This document shows, piece by piece, positions 1-7,088 of a stretch of 10,340 nt of DNA (its first letter is position 1; the number at the start of each line of letters is the position of its first letter). A program made the translations under genes and the position numbers. This DNA comes from JBIKVP01 sp044356745 (GTDB lineage Bacteria; Pseudomonadota; Alphaproteobacteria; Rhizobiales; Beijerinckiaceae): positions 1-10,340 of the forward strand of contig JBIKVP010000072.1 in NCBI GenBank assembly GCA_044356745.1, given 5' to 3'. Under the pieces are notes generated by a model. It saw only the letters and a list, made by a program, of their open reading frames with translations, did no database searches and was not told the DNA's origin.

Positions 1-67
1 CATCCCGCTCGGTGCGGTGGCGTTTCAAAAGCTCCTGCCGTTGATCCGGTTCTAAAAGCGTACCCAT
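1..67 (-). CDS. IS630-family transposase, N-terminal fragment (left copy)
   Basis: Only the first 22 codons are in the window. The peptide begins MGTLLEPDQRQELLKRH and continues with RTERD. This resembles the N-terminal helix-turn-helix start of IS630-like transposases, in which a short acidic segment is followed by RQELLKRHR-type residues and then an ERD run. The catalytic DDE part lies outside, so activity cannot be judged. The right-edge copy encodes the same first 19 residues, and the three base differences within that shared stretch are all silent third-position changes. The family assignment is from memory of such N-termini and is moderately sure. Confidence 0.7.
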   Translation of the reverse strand, partial: MGTLLEPDQRQELLKRHRTERD

Positions 68-131
68 ACCAAATTGGAATCAAAACAACCTTAATAAAAA
101 GATAACGCCAATTCTTCACTCACGAGGGGTA
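1..131 (-). mobile_element. IS630-like insertion sequence, left copy (partial)
   Basis: This is the promoter-proximal end of an insertion sequence running off the left edge. It holds the transposase start on the minus strand, about 64 bp of leader, and the inner terminus with CCCC followed by an AT-rich TATAT stretch. The same sequence recurs inverted at the right edge. IS630/Tc1 elements insert at TA dinucleotides. The terminus here lies inside alternating TA bases, which fits, but the exact end (about 130 to 134) cannot be fixed because of that repeat. The family call rests on the start of the transposase. The inner end lies about 35 bp past the ubiH-like stop codon and visibly breaks no gene. 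Confidence 0.75.
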
Positions 132-134
132 TAT
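9..134. repeat. Inverted repeat, left arm (pairs with 10215-10340)
   Basis: This 126-bp stretch is the reverse complement of 10215-10340 with four mismatches and no gap, by direct alignment. Identity stops abruptly at 134 on the inner side, where the flanks become unrelated. On the outer side it runs to the window edge and presumably continues. It is explained by two oppositely oriented copies of the same insertion sequence. Confidence 0.95.
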
Positions 135-168
135 ATAAAATAAAAATACATTCCTATGCATCCGTTCT

Positions 169-1383
169 CTATTCATTCGCTTTGTGACCCGCTGCAATGC
201 GCGTAAAAGCGTCTTTAAGCCATGGGGAGCGCTCAACGAGACCAAAGCCAAGACTACGGATTAATCGCAGCGGTGTTATATCATTTGAGAACAACATATT
301 GAGCGACTCAGTGGCTAAAGCCATGGCTACCGCAGCAGGGCGGCGTATTTGCACATACGTGCTCAGTGCTGTATTGTCAGCCACATCAAGACCTAATCCA
401 ATTGCTTCTTCAAGACATTGGGCAAGACAAGCGGCATCTTGCATCCCTAAATGTAAGCCCTGACCTGCCAAGGGGTGAACGATGTGCGCACTATCACCTA
501 ATAAAACAATGCGGCCTTTTATCCACTCTCGCGCCAAACCACGCCACAATGGAAATGCTCGCACCGGACTTTCAAGGCGCATATCACCGAGTTCAGGCCC
601 TGCTCGCATCATTATTTCACCTAAAATATCATCGTTTTTAACCATGTGAGAAGCAACTTCGCGCTTTTCTGTCCAGACAAGAGATGAACGATAGGGGAAG
701 GTTTGATCTGTTGAATTTGCGCGCAACGGAAGAATCGCAAAAGGACCGGAAGGTAAGAAGTGTTGAAAAGCTCGTCCTTGATGATCAAATTGATGTGAAA
801 CTGTCGCGACGAGGGCAGTTTGTCCGTATTGCTTTTCAATCCAACCAAAATCTTGTGTGTCGCGTAAATTTGAAGTGGCACCATCCGCTAAAACAATCAG
901 ATCTGCATACGTTGATTGTTGATCATTTTCAGAAAAAAGTGTCGCCCCAAACGTGTCTTGCGTCAGACTGCTGACATGTTTTGCAACGAGTGCAATGCCA
1001 AGCGTTTGAGCTGCGTTTCTTGCAGCATTTATAAGATGCATATTTGGAATGATCGCAGCGAGAGGTTCGTTCTCCCCAAATGTCAAAAGTGGAGCACGTA
1101 GCGGCTCATCAAGCGCACTATCAGAGAGCACCAAGCGTGTAACAGGTTGCGCTTGCGCTTCTATTGCATCCCACACATTCAGTTTACGCAACAGATCAAG
1201 TCCAGCCTGAGCAAGCGCGACAACACGGTTTTGATCTTTAAAGGGTTTATCAAGTGATGCGTCAAAGAGTGAAATTTGAACACGATCTTGGAGAGCATGT
1301 TGAAGGCATAGCGCAGCGATAAGTCCGTTAGCGCCTCCACCAACGACAGCAATATGAGGCAAACGGTTTGGCAAGGCACTCAT
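169..1383 (-). CDS. UbiH/COQ6-family FAD-dependent monooxygenase
   Basis: This is a flavin monooxygenase of the UbiH/UbiF/COQ6 family, which hydroxylates the aromatic ring during ubiquinone synthesis at the inner membrane using FAD, O2 and reduced cofactor. Three signatures are visible in the 404-aa product: the N-terminal dinucleotide fold VVGGGANG (residues 13-20), the middle DG motif VLADGATSNLR (about 164-174), and the C-terminal FAD-ribityl motif LLGDSAHIVHPLAGQGL (about 294-310). The last is the family hallmark. Length is normal. I chose the ATG at 1383-1381 because AAGGG lies six bases upstream; a TTG one codon earlier is possible. The ring position hydroxylated (UbiH, UbiF, UbiI or UbiL type) cannot be told from motifs, so no symbol is given. 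The left IS ends about 35 bp past the stop. Confidence 0.85.
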   Translation of the reverse strand: MSALPNRLPHIAVVGGGANGLIAALCLQHALQDRVQISLFDASLDKPFKDQNRVVALAQAGLDLLRKLNVWDAIEAQAQPVTRLVLSDSALDEPLRAPLLTFGENEPLAAIIPNMHLINAARNAAQTLGIALVAKHVSSLTQDTFGATLFSENDQQSTYADLIVLADGATSNLRDTQDFGWIEKQYGQTALVATVSHQFDHQGRAFQHFLPSGPFAILPLRANSTDQTFPYRSSLVWTEKREVASHMVKNDDILGEIMMRAGPELGDMRLESPVRAFPLWRGLAREWIKGRIVLLGDSAHIVHPLAGQGLHLGMQDAACLAQCLEEAIGLGLDVADNTALSTYVQIRRPAAVAMALATESLNMLFSNDITPLRLIRSLGFGLVERSPWLKDAFTRIAAGHKANE

Positions 1384-1444
1384 CAAATACCCTTTGTAAT
1401 ACGATGTATTATTTTATACGGATATCATGCAGAAACAAGGCAAT

Positions 1445-1470
1445 AAAAAAGCCCGCTTTGGAGCGAGCTT
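1445..1470 (-). terminator. Rho-independent terminator of the DUF1127 gene
   Basis: Read on the minus strand, AAGCTCGCT, loop CCA and AGCGGGCTT form a nine-base-pair stem with one G-T wobble, directly followed by TTTTTT. It lies 25 bp past the DUF1127 stop and about 60 bp before the monooxygenase start, so it should separate these two same-strand genes. Confidence 0.85.
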
Positions 1471-1494
1471 AATATCTCTCACATCGTGAACACT

Positions 1495-1653
1495 TTAAGC
1501 GGCAAGCTTTTCACCGCGAACGGCTTGTTCTATTGTGTCACGCTGAATACCAATATCTTTCAGTTCGTGATCTTCAAGCTGAGATAAAGTCTCAATGGCT
1601 TCACGCTGTGCAATATAAGCATTCACTTTTTCAATTAATAATGAGAGAAACAT
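1495..1653 (-). CDS. DUF1127 family small protein (52 aa)
   Basis: This small protein carries a DUF1127 core: the aromatic/arginine-rich middle seen in longer members is replaced by an IEKVNAYIAQREAIETL helix, followed by the diagnostic LEDHELKDIGIQRDTIEQAV segment (about residues 25-45), matching the family pattern L-x-D-x-x-L-x-D-I-G-I-x-R. In alphaproteobacteria, short DUF1127 proteins have been linked to phosphate and carbon metabolism and to RNA turnover, but the role here is unknown. The start at 1653 is chosen because AGGAG lies seven bases upstream. A start 17 codons further up has no such site and would add residues unlike the family. A strong terminator follows, so it is probably a single-gene transcript, as is usual for this family. 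Confidence 0.85.
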   Translation of the reverse strand: MFLSLLIEKVNAYIAQREAIETLSQLEDHELKDIGIQRDTIEQAVRGEKLAA

Positions 1654-1890
1654 GTCTCTACTCCTGTAAAAAAATGTTGATCCACATCCCCTTGGCTGCG
1701 TCATTCAACTTAAAAGAATATATCCTGAATCGACGCGACTAGGCAGATGAGCAAATACAATTCAGATGTGCACTAAACGCATGAATAAGGAATTAAATTT
1801 TAACAAACATACGAAATGCGCATGACTATGGTTAAAATTTTGCTGATCACTTATTTAAAATAGCGACGAAAGTATAATTGTATTTAAAAC
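1654..1890. other. Intergenic region between sctL-like and DUF1127 genes
   Basis: This AT-rich spacer of about 240 bp should contain the DUF1127 promoter on the minus strand and the 3' end of the sctL-like transcript. I see two direct copies of TATTTAAAA (about 1852-1860 and 1880-1888), each containing the palindrome TTTAAA, and an eight-base palindrome ATGCGCAT at 1816-1823. No convincing terminator, coding sequence or sigma-70 promoter pair stands out. Confidence 0.4.
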
Positions 1891-2481
1891 TTATGCGCGG
1901 CCAAGACCGCTCTCTAAACGTGCCATTTGTTGACGAATGCCAACGTGAACACGCCCTTTTGGGGTTTCAACCATGATCTCACCCGGTTTTAAGAGGGGAT
2001 CAGACTCAATAGAGCGAATGGTCGTGCCCCGAGCATACGTGGTGATGGATGAGATATTCTCTGTTAGTGCAGCGTGATCCTCAGGGGCGGCGTGAATGCT
2101 AACCCACACAGCATCCGCATATTCACGTAAGGCACGTTGCACAGCGCGCCGCGCGAGTTCACCTGAATCCATTGCGCCGATCATTTTATCAATCGCGGCA
2201 AGGACAATGCTCGTCAGATCATTCTCAGCTGCCATAAGCGAGTTTTTGACGGCATCAACAGCCTCAAGCATATCTTCGACTGCGTTTTTAATGCCTTCGG
2301 CATAACCAATATCAAAACCTTGCTGACGAGCCTGCTCCATAGCATGAGCAGTTTCCTCCTGCGCAGTATTAAGAATGCGGCGGGTCGTATTTTGATATTC
2401 TGTTGCTTTGACTATACAATTTAACTCTTCAGGCGAGAGAATGCGACGACCGGGAATGAATGTTGGTGGCTGGTAGCTCAT
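1891..2481 (-). CDS. sctL: HrpE/YscL/SctL (FliH-like) type III secretion stator protein
   Basis: The 196-aa product resembles SctL (YscL, HrpE, NolV), the peripheral stalk/stator that binds the secretion ATPase SctN on the cytoplasmic side of the injectisome. SctL is related to flagellar FliH and the b/delta subunits of F-type ATPases. Supporting features are a short N-terminal region, a charged alpha-helical segment with AMEQARQQGFDIGYAEG (about 47-63), a long helical middle, and a C-terminal motif SDPLLKPGEIMVETPKGRV (about 160-178). That D-P-x-L-x-P-G-E-x-x-x-E-T-x-x-G pattern is shared by SctL/FliH; the ETPKG wording fits SctL better than FliH. GAGG at 2489-2492 lies seven bases before the ATG. 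No other secretion or flagellar gene is in the window, so it stands alone between unrelated genes. FliH remains the main alternative. Confidence 0.65.
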   Translation of the reverse strand: MSYQPPTFIPGRRILSPEELNCIVKATEYQNTTRRILNTAQEETAHAMEQARQQGFDIGYAEGIKNAVEDMLEAVDAVKNSLMAAENDLTSIVLAAIDKMIGAMDSGELARRAVQRALREYADAVWVSIHAAPEDHAALTENISSITTYARGTTIRSIESDPLLKPGEIMVETPKGRVHVGIRQQMARLESGLGRA

Positions 2482-2520
2482 TAAATTGCCTCAAATCACA
2501 TCAATACAGCATTTTTAAAT

Positions 2521-2553
2521 ATGATAGCATCATAAATTTCATCAATGATGAAA
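2521..2553. promoter_or_regulatory. Two small palindromes in the divergent sctL-like/ccdA intergenic region
   Basis: The 122-bp divergent spacer contains ATGAT-AGC-ATCAT (2521-2533) and a perfect TTTCATC-AAT-GATGAAA (2537-2553), side by side. Neither is followed by a T run, so terminators are unlikely. They could be operator sites for a regulator of one or both divergent genes. No clear -35/-10 pair could be assigned. Function is inference. Confidence 0.35.
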
Positions 2554-2603
2554 CACAGACACTTGTGTAAGATACCACACTTAAGCACTAGGGAAAAAAT
2601 GTA

Positions 2604-3338
2604 ATGCTCAGTGAATATATTGGACTTGCAGCGTTTGGAGCGGGACTGATCAGCTTTTTGTCTCCCTGTGTTTTGCCTCTTGTGCCGCCTTATTTAAGTT
2701 ATATGGCGGGTGTTTCGTTTGAGCAGATGCAGGCTGAAAATCGTCCACACGCGGTGCAAAAACGTGTGCTAATGGCTGCACTGCTTTTCGTGCTTGGATT
2801 TTCCACGGTTTTTGTCCTGCTTGGGATTACCGCATCCATCTTAGGGCAGCTTTTGCGTGCGTATTTAGACTGGTTGAGTATACTTGCAGGTGTTGTCATT
2901 ATCATCATGGGGCTGCATTTTTTAGGCGTTTTTCGACTTCTTTTTTTATACCGTGAATGGCGTCCGGAAATTGGAAAGCCTGCAGGGATCGGCGGCGCCT
3001 ATCTGATGGGGCTGGCTTTTGCTTTTGGATGGACACCATGCATCGGACCTGTATTAGGGGTTATTCTTGCAAAGGCTGCATCTGAATCAACAATATTGCA
3101 AGGCGCAGGATTGCTTGGGCTCTACGCGGCGGGACTTGGTGTGCCATTTCTTTTAACGGCGTTTCTCACGCGTCCGCTTCTTGCATTCATGAATAAAATA
3201 AAAGCACGTCTTGATGTGGTTGAAAAAATCATGGGCGTCCTGCTGATTTTAACAGGTATTGCATTTTTATCCGGTGGAATTGCCACTGCTTCATATTGGA
3301 TTTTGGAGACATTTCCACTCTTGGGGCGGTTAGGGTAA
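2604..3338 (+). CDS. ccdA: Cytochrome c biogenesis/thiol transport protein CcdA
   Basis: CcdA moves electrons from cytoplasmic thioredoxin across the inner membrane to periplasmic thiol reductases that keep apocytochrome c or other targets reduced. The 244-aa protein has six hydrophobic stretches in two repeats of three. Each repeat opens with its redox cysteine in a proline-rich motif: FLSPCVLPLVPPYL with Cys22, and FGWTPCIGPVLG with Cys146. This is the short CcdA form, without the periplasmic domains of DsbD. AGGGA lies nine bases before the ATG. No thioredoxin-like partner or cytochrome c maturation gene is adjacent, so the downstream acceptor is unknown. The TPR gene follows 74 bp later on the same strand and could be cotranscribed. 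Confidence 0.9.
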   Translation: MLSEYIGLAAFGAGLISFLSPCVLPLVPPYLSYMAGVSFEQMQAENRPHAVQKRVLMAALLFVLGFSTVFVLLGITASILGQLLRAYLDWLSILAGVVIIIMGLHFLGVFRLLFLYREWRPEIGKPAGIGGAYLMGLAFAFGWTPCIGPVLGVILAKAASESTILQGAGLLGLYAAGLGVPFLLTAFLTRPLLAFMNKIKARLDVVEKIMGVLLILTGIAFLSGGIATASYWILETFPLLGRLG

Positions 3339-3412
3339 GTAATGGCGTAAAAGGGCTTCTTTATTGCGCTACATTGTTCTAAACAAAAAGCGAATGAATA
3401 ATTTTCAGGTGG

Positions 3413-4090
3413 ATGATGGTTGATATTTTTAATGAGATCAGTGACGAGTTACGACGCGATAAAATGGCACGGCTCTGGGATCGTCATGCGGGTAAGATCA
3501 TAAGTTTGCTGCTGGCACTGGTCATTTGTTCCGGTAGCTGGAGCTATTGGCAATATCATAAAACGCAAAAAACCCAAGATGCGGCTGTGCGCCTCAATGA
3601 GGTGTCAAAACACATTCGTGATGGCAAGAATCAAGAGGCTGAGAAAGTCCTAGAAGACCTCGCAAACACCACATCAGGGGGCTATCAACCCCTAGCGCGG
3701 TTGCGTTTAGCGGCTGAAGTCGGCAAACGCGACATTGCTGCGGGCGTAAAAGCATTTCAAGCATTAGCGACAGATCAAGCGCTTTCTTCGGAATTGCGCG
3801 AGCTATCCGCCTTGCGCGCGGTGATGCTGAATGTTGATAATGTGAGCTTTGAAGAAGTGCGCGCAGCCATTGGTGCTTTGAATGCGCCTACCAATCCATG
3901 GCGAAATAGCGCACGTGAAATGTTGGGGCTCTCTGCGCTCAAAGCAGGACAATTTGAAGAAGCGGGCCGCTATTTCGATTTGGTGATGATTGACCCGCAA
4001 GCAACACCGTCAATGCGTTCACGCATGGAAGTTTATGCTGAACTGGTGCGCTCTTCCATCGTGATTAAGCCTTCAAAGTCTGGATCGTGA
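3413..4090 (+). CDS. Membrane-anchored TPR protein, YfgM-like (TPR_21)
   Basis: The 225-aa product has a charged N-terminal segment FNEISDELRRDKMARLWDRH, one membrane helix (about residues 28-47), and a helical periplasmic part with TPR-like repeats, for example ARLRLAAEVGKRD and GLSALKAGQFEEAGRYFDLV. This architecture matches the YfgM/CpoB-type family, which in Escherichia coli is an ancillary SecYEG subunit contacting periplasmic chaperones. A gene of this kind commonly sits directly upstream of der in proteobacteria, as here. Two adjacent ATGs begin the gene. AGG at 3407-3409 is three bases from the first and six from the second (3416), so the second is a credible start. The stop lies just before der, so the two are probably cotranscribed and coupled. 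Confidence 0.8.
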   Translation: MMVDIFNEISDELRRDKMARLWDRHAGKIISLLLALVICSGSWSYWQYHKTQKTQDAAVRLNEVSKHIRDGKNQEAEKVLEDLANTTSGGYQPLARLRLAAEVGKRDIAAGVKAFQALATDQALSSELRELSALRAVMLNVDNVSFEEVRAAIGALNAPTNPWRNSAREMLGLSALKAGQFEEAGRYFDLVMIDPQATPSMRSRMEVYAELVRSSIVIKPSKSGS

Positions 4091-4097
4091 TGTGATC

Positions 4098-5504
4098 ATG
4101 AAACCAAGCGTTGTTATTGTTGGGCGTCCCAATGTAGGAAAATCCACGCTGTTTAATCGCCTCGTGGGCAAAAAACTTGCGCTTGTCGATGATCGCCCAG
4201 GGGTCACGCGTGATCGAAGGGAAGGTGAGGGCAGCTTAGGGCCGCTTGAGTTCATGATTATGGATACAGCCGGATTGGAAGAGGCGCCGACAGGTTCCCT
4301 CAGTGATCGGATGCGAGGACAAACTGAATCAGCGATAACATCAGCCGATGTCATTTTATTTATGATTGATGCACGCGCGGGGCTATTGCCTGATGACAGA
4401 GCGTTCGCAGAAGTAGCGCGGCGTTCTGGTAAGCCTGTTATCTTGCTTGCTAACAAGGCAGAGGGTAAAGCGGGACAAAACGGCGTTTGGGAAGCATTTC
4501 AGCTTGGCTTAGGCGAACCTATACCCATTTCGGCAGAACATGATGAGGGGATGAGCGATCTTTATCACGCTCTGGAGCCACATATTGATCTTTTATCAGG
4601 TTATGATGCTGAGCCTGAAGAGGATGAAGACGATTTTTCAACCGAGGAAACGGAAGAGCAGGCACTTGCGCGCGAGGCAAAACGTCTAGCTAAGCCACTG
4701 CGTATTGCAGTTGTTGGGCGACCAAACGCAGGAAAATCAACGCTGATTAATCATCTCATTGGTGAAGAGCGACTTTTAACAGGGCCTGAAGCGGGGATCA
4801 CGCGTGATTCAATCTCTGTGAAATGGCAGTATAAAGGTCGTGACCTTATGTTGTTTGATACGGCGGGAATGCGCAAGCGCGCGCGGATTGAAGATAAACT
4901 TGAAAAGCTTGCGGTGTCCGATGGTTTGCGGGCGGTGCGCTTTGCGGAAGTGGTCATCGTACTGCTCGATGCGACAATTCCGTTTGAAAAACAGGATTTA
5001 ACAATTGTTGATCTGATTGAACGTGAGGGCAGGGCGCTTGTGATTGCCCTGAATAAATGGGATCTTGTTGCAGATCAAAAGGGATTGCTAACAACATTGC
5101 GTGAAGAAGCGTTGCGCTTGCTTCCTCAAGTCAAGGGGGTTGCTGTTGTGCCCGTGTCAGGTTTGGCAGGATCGGGAGTTCCGAGTTTGATGCAGGCGGT
5201 GATGGACGCAGAGAAAATCTGGAATACACGCATTTCGACATCAAAGCTCAATGATTGGTTTCAAGAAGCTGTGCAAGCGCATACCCCTCCAGCTGTTTCA
5301 GGATTCCGCATTAAACTCCGATACGCGACGCAAGTTAAATCACGCCCGCCCCACTTTGCGATTTTTGGCAATCAGCTTAATGCTCTGCCACAATCTTATG
5401 TGCGTTATCTTGTGAACAGTTTGCGCGAAACGTTCGGCCTGAAAGGAACGCCCATTCGCACATCACTACGGACAGGTAAAAATCCGTATGATAAAAATAA
5501 GTGA
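4098..5504 (+). CDS. der: Ribosome biogenesis GTPase Der (EngA)
   Basis: Der is an essential GTPase with two tandem G domains and a C-terminal KH-like domain, acting in 50S subunit assembly. The 468-aa product has P-loop GRPNVGKST (9-17), DTAG (56-59) and NKAE (119-122) in domain 1. Domain 2 has P-loop GRPNAGKST (207-215), DTAGMRKRARI (254-264) and NKWD (319-322). The KH-like end contains RPPHFAIFGN. An acidic linker (about 171-192) joins the G domains. NKAE rather than NKxD in domain 1 is a variant I recall in alphaproteobacterial Der proteins. The ATG at 4098 is preferred; an in-frame GTG at 4092 is the alternative. Neither has a strong ribosome binding site, which fits translational coupling to the TPR gene ending at 4090. 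Confidence 0.96.
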   Translation: MKPSVVIVGRPNVGKSTLFNRLVGKKLALVDDRPGVTRDRREGEGSLGPLEFMIMDTAGLEEAPTGSLSDRMRGQTESAITSADVILFMIDARAGLLPDDRAFAEVARRSGKPVILLANKAEGKAGQNGVWEAFQLGLGEPIPISAEHDEGMSDLYHALEPHIDLLSGYDAEPEEDEDDFSTEETEEQALAREAKRLAKPLRIAVVGRPNAGKSTLINHLIGEERLLTGPEAGITRDSISVKWQYKGRDLMLFDTAGMRKRARIEDKLEKLAVSDGLRAVRFAEVVIVLLDATIPFEKQDLTIVDLIEREGRALVIALNKWDLVADQKGLLTTLREEALRLLPQVKGVAVVPVSGLAGSGVPSLMQAVMDAEKIWNTRISTSKLNDWFQEAVQAHTPPAVSGFRIKLRYATQVKSRPPHFAIFGNQLNALPQSYVRYLVNSLRETFGLKGTPIRTSLRTGKNPYDKNK

Positions 5505-5511
5505 GAAAGAC

Positions 5512-6487
5512 TTAGGCGCTTACCTGTTTAAGAAAAGCATCAAACTCTGAACGCACATTTCCAGATATCACATCCGAATTACGTGTTGCCTCATACGCTT
5601 TATTAGGTGTTATTGGTGAATATTGCGCCAGTTTTTCTGCAGTTTCGCGCGTGTTAGAAGTATTTTCAACAAAACAAATCAAAGATTGGTCAATATTGCC
5701 TTGAAATCTGGATATGGCGCTTTCTATATTTTTTTGACGATTACGTTCATCACCAACTGATAGTTATTTTTTAAGACGTTCTATCGCTTCGTTTCTATCT
5801 TCTAAATGCTGCGCTTCATATTCATCAAATTTCTTTTCGATAGTAGAGAGATGACTCACAAGCCACGTCCATATGAAGCCAAATATTCCGATAACAATGA
5901 CAATTGCTACACCCAGTGCAATTTTACTTTTAAACGTGACATCATCAATCTTTTTAAGAAGATGAGCATTTAAGCTATTTGTAAAGCGATCTGAACCATC
6001 AGTTAAAATAGTTTTCTGTTTGTTATAATCGTCGCTGTAAATCAGCTGAGATGCTTCATTGAGTTTGCCTTGACGAATCAGCTCAATTGCCTGTTTTATC
6101 ATAAATAACCAGCTGATCATTCGCTGCACTTGTTTCCGCATTAAGGCGATCTGCAATGGCTTTTGGCGCAAGAGCTGTAATGTTATCAATCGCTTTGTAA
6201 ATGTCAGGCAAAATTTTCTCGTAGCGCTCAACCCATTCAATTTTACCCGTTGCAGCCCCCATCCGCGCTGACATTGTGAGCTGCTCATCATTAAGTAAAA
6301 TCTGACCATTGAGTTCAGAGGCATACCGTGCTGTTCGAGTCACTTCTTCATACGCATGTGTAAAGCGGATGCGCTCAACCATGAGCAGCCCTATCGCAAG
6401 TATACTTGCTGCTAAAACTGCAATGACAGCTTTTTTGGCTGCTGATGTTGCACGCCGTGCACTGTTATGATCAATTTCATAAAACAT
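5512..6487 (-). pseudogene. Degraded methyl-accepting chemotaxis protein
   Basis: This is the remnant of a chemoreceptor. Read from 6487, it encodes a short cytoplasmic tail, a membrane helix (VIAVLAASILAIGLLMV), and a helical sensor region containing ILLNDEQLTMSARMGAATG and IDNITALAPKAIADRLNAET. Near 6095-6108 the frame breaks. The homologous reading continues in another frame with QAIELIRQGKLNEASQLI, then a second membrane helix (about 5870-5940) and a charged helical stretch. A TAA at 5764-5766 interrupts that frame. Beyond it, in the same frame, come about 83 codons with ERNRQKNIESAISRF, NTRETAEKLAQ and an MCP-like C-terminus VRSEFDAFLKQVSA ending at 5512. The roughly 200-residue methylation/signalling hairpin expected between the last two is missing. 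It thus carries a frameshift, a nonsense codon and an internal deletion. The start is ATG 6487, or TTG at 6490. The MCP assignment is moderately sure; that the gene is broken is clearer. Confidence 0.7.
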
Positions 6488-6535
6488 CAATTTTGTTCCA
6501 AAAATATGTTAAATAATGGCGTAATCCTAGACGAC

Positions 6536-6552
6536 TACATCTCAAAGATGTA
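6536..6552. promoter_or_regulatory. Perfect 7-bp hairpin upstream of ruvX
   Basis: TACATCT-CAA-AGATGTA is a perfect palindrome in the 115-bp divergent spacer between the chemoreceptor pseudogene and ruvX. It is flanked by two copies of TAATCCT (about 6522-6528 and 6554-6560). No T run follows, so it is not an obvious terminator. It may be an operator or simply chance; the role is unknown. Confidence 0.3.
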
Positions 6553-6602
6553 TTAATCCTCATGGAATGAGTACGTCTACCCGTAGATACGATTGAGGTT
6601 AT

Positions 6603-7088
6603 ATGCTAATTGAGTTAGTTGAATTGAGCACTTTATTAAAGCCTGGATTCCGGCTTCTCGGCATTGACTTAGGCACCAAAACAATCGGACTGGCAGTATC
6701 AGATCGAGATCAGCGCCTTGCAACACCGCTCTACACCATTAAGCGCAACAAATTGAGCCATGATGTTGAAGCGCTACAAAAAACGATTTTAGAGCATAAC
6801 ATTTTCGCACTTATCATTGGCTTGCCTCTGAATATGAATGGCACTCAAGGTGCGCGCGTGCAAAGCACGCAAGCTTTTGTCCGTAATATTGCGCCCCATA
6901 TTGCGTTGCCAGTGGTGCTTTGGGATGAGCGTCTTTCCACGGCAGCTGTCACGCGCACACTTTTGGAAGCGGACACATCACGCTCGAAACGCAAAGAAGT
7001 CGTCGATAAAATGGCCGCTGCTTACATTCTTCAAGGTGCGCTTGATCGCTTGCAGGCGATGCGGTTGTCTGCAATATCGGATCGTTAA
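6603..7088 (+). CDS. ruvX: RuvX/YqgF, Holliday junction resolvase-like RNase
   Basis: This RNase H-fold protein of the RuvX/YqgF family was first predicted as an alternative Holliday junction resolvase and is linked in Escherichia coli to 16S rRNA 5' processing. The 161-aa product has the family motifs in order: GIDLGTKTIGLAVSD (20-34, with catalytic-type Asp22), LIIGLPLNMNGTQG (70-83), LWDERLST (106-113, with an acidic pair) and VVDKMAAAYILQ (133-144, with Asp135). All acidic residues expected for the active site are present. GAGG at 6595-6598 is four bases before the ATG. The 5' neighbour is a pseudogene on the other strand, so it has its own promoter or forms a single-gene unit. Confidence 0.93.
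   Translation: MLIELVELSTLLKPGFRLLGIDLGTKTIGLAVSDRDQRLATPLYTIKRNKLSHDVEALQKTILEHNIFALIIGLPLNMNGTQGARVQSTQAFVRNIAPHIALPVVLWDERLSTAAVTRTLLEADTSRSKRKEVVDKMAAAYILQGALDRLQAMRLSAISDR

Noticed and set aside
197..1101. Several open frames on the plus strand opposite the monooxygenase gene
   Set aside because: They are antisense shadows without ribosome binding sites or recognisable protein features, while the minus-strand gene has all its family motifs.
3341..6525. An 11-base match TAATGGCGTAA after ccdA and upstream of ruvX
   Set aside because: Matches of this length are expected several times by chance in a 10-kb window, and the surroundings do not align.
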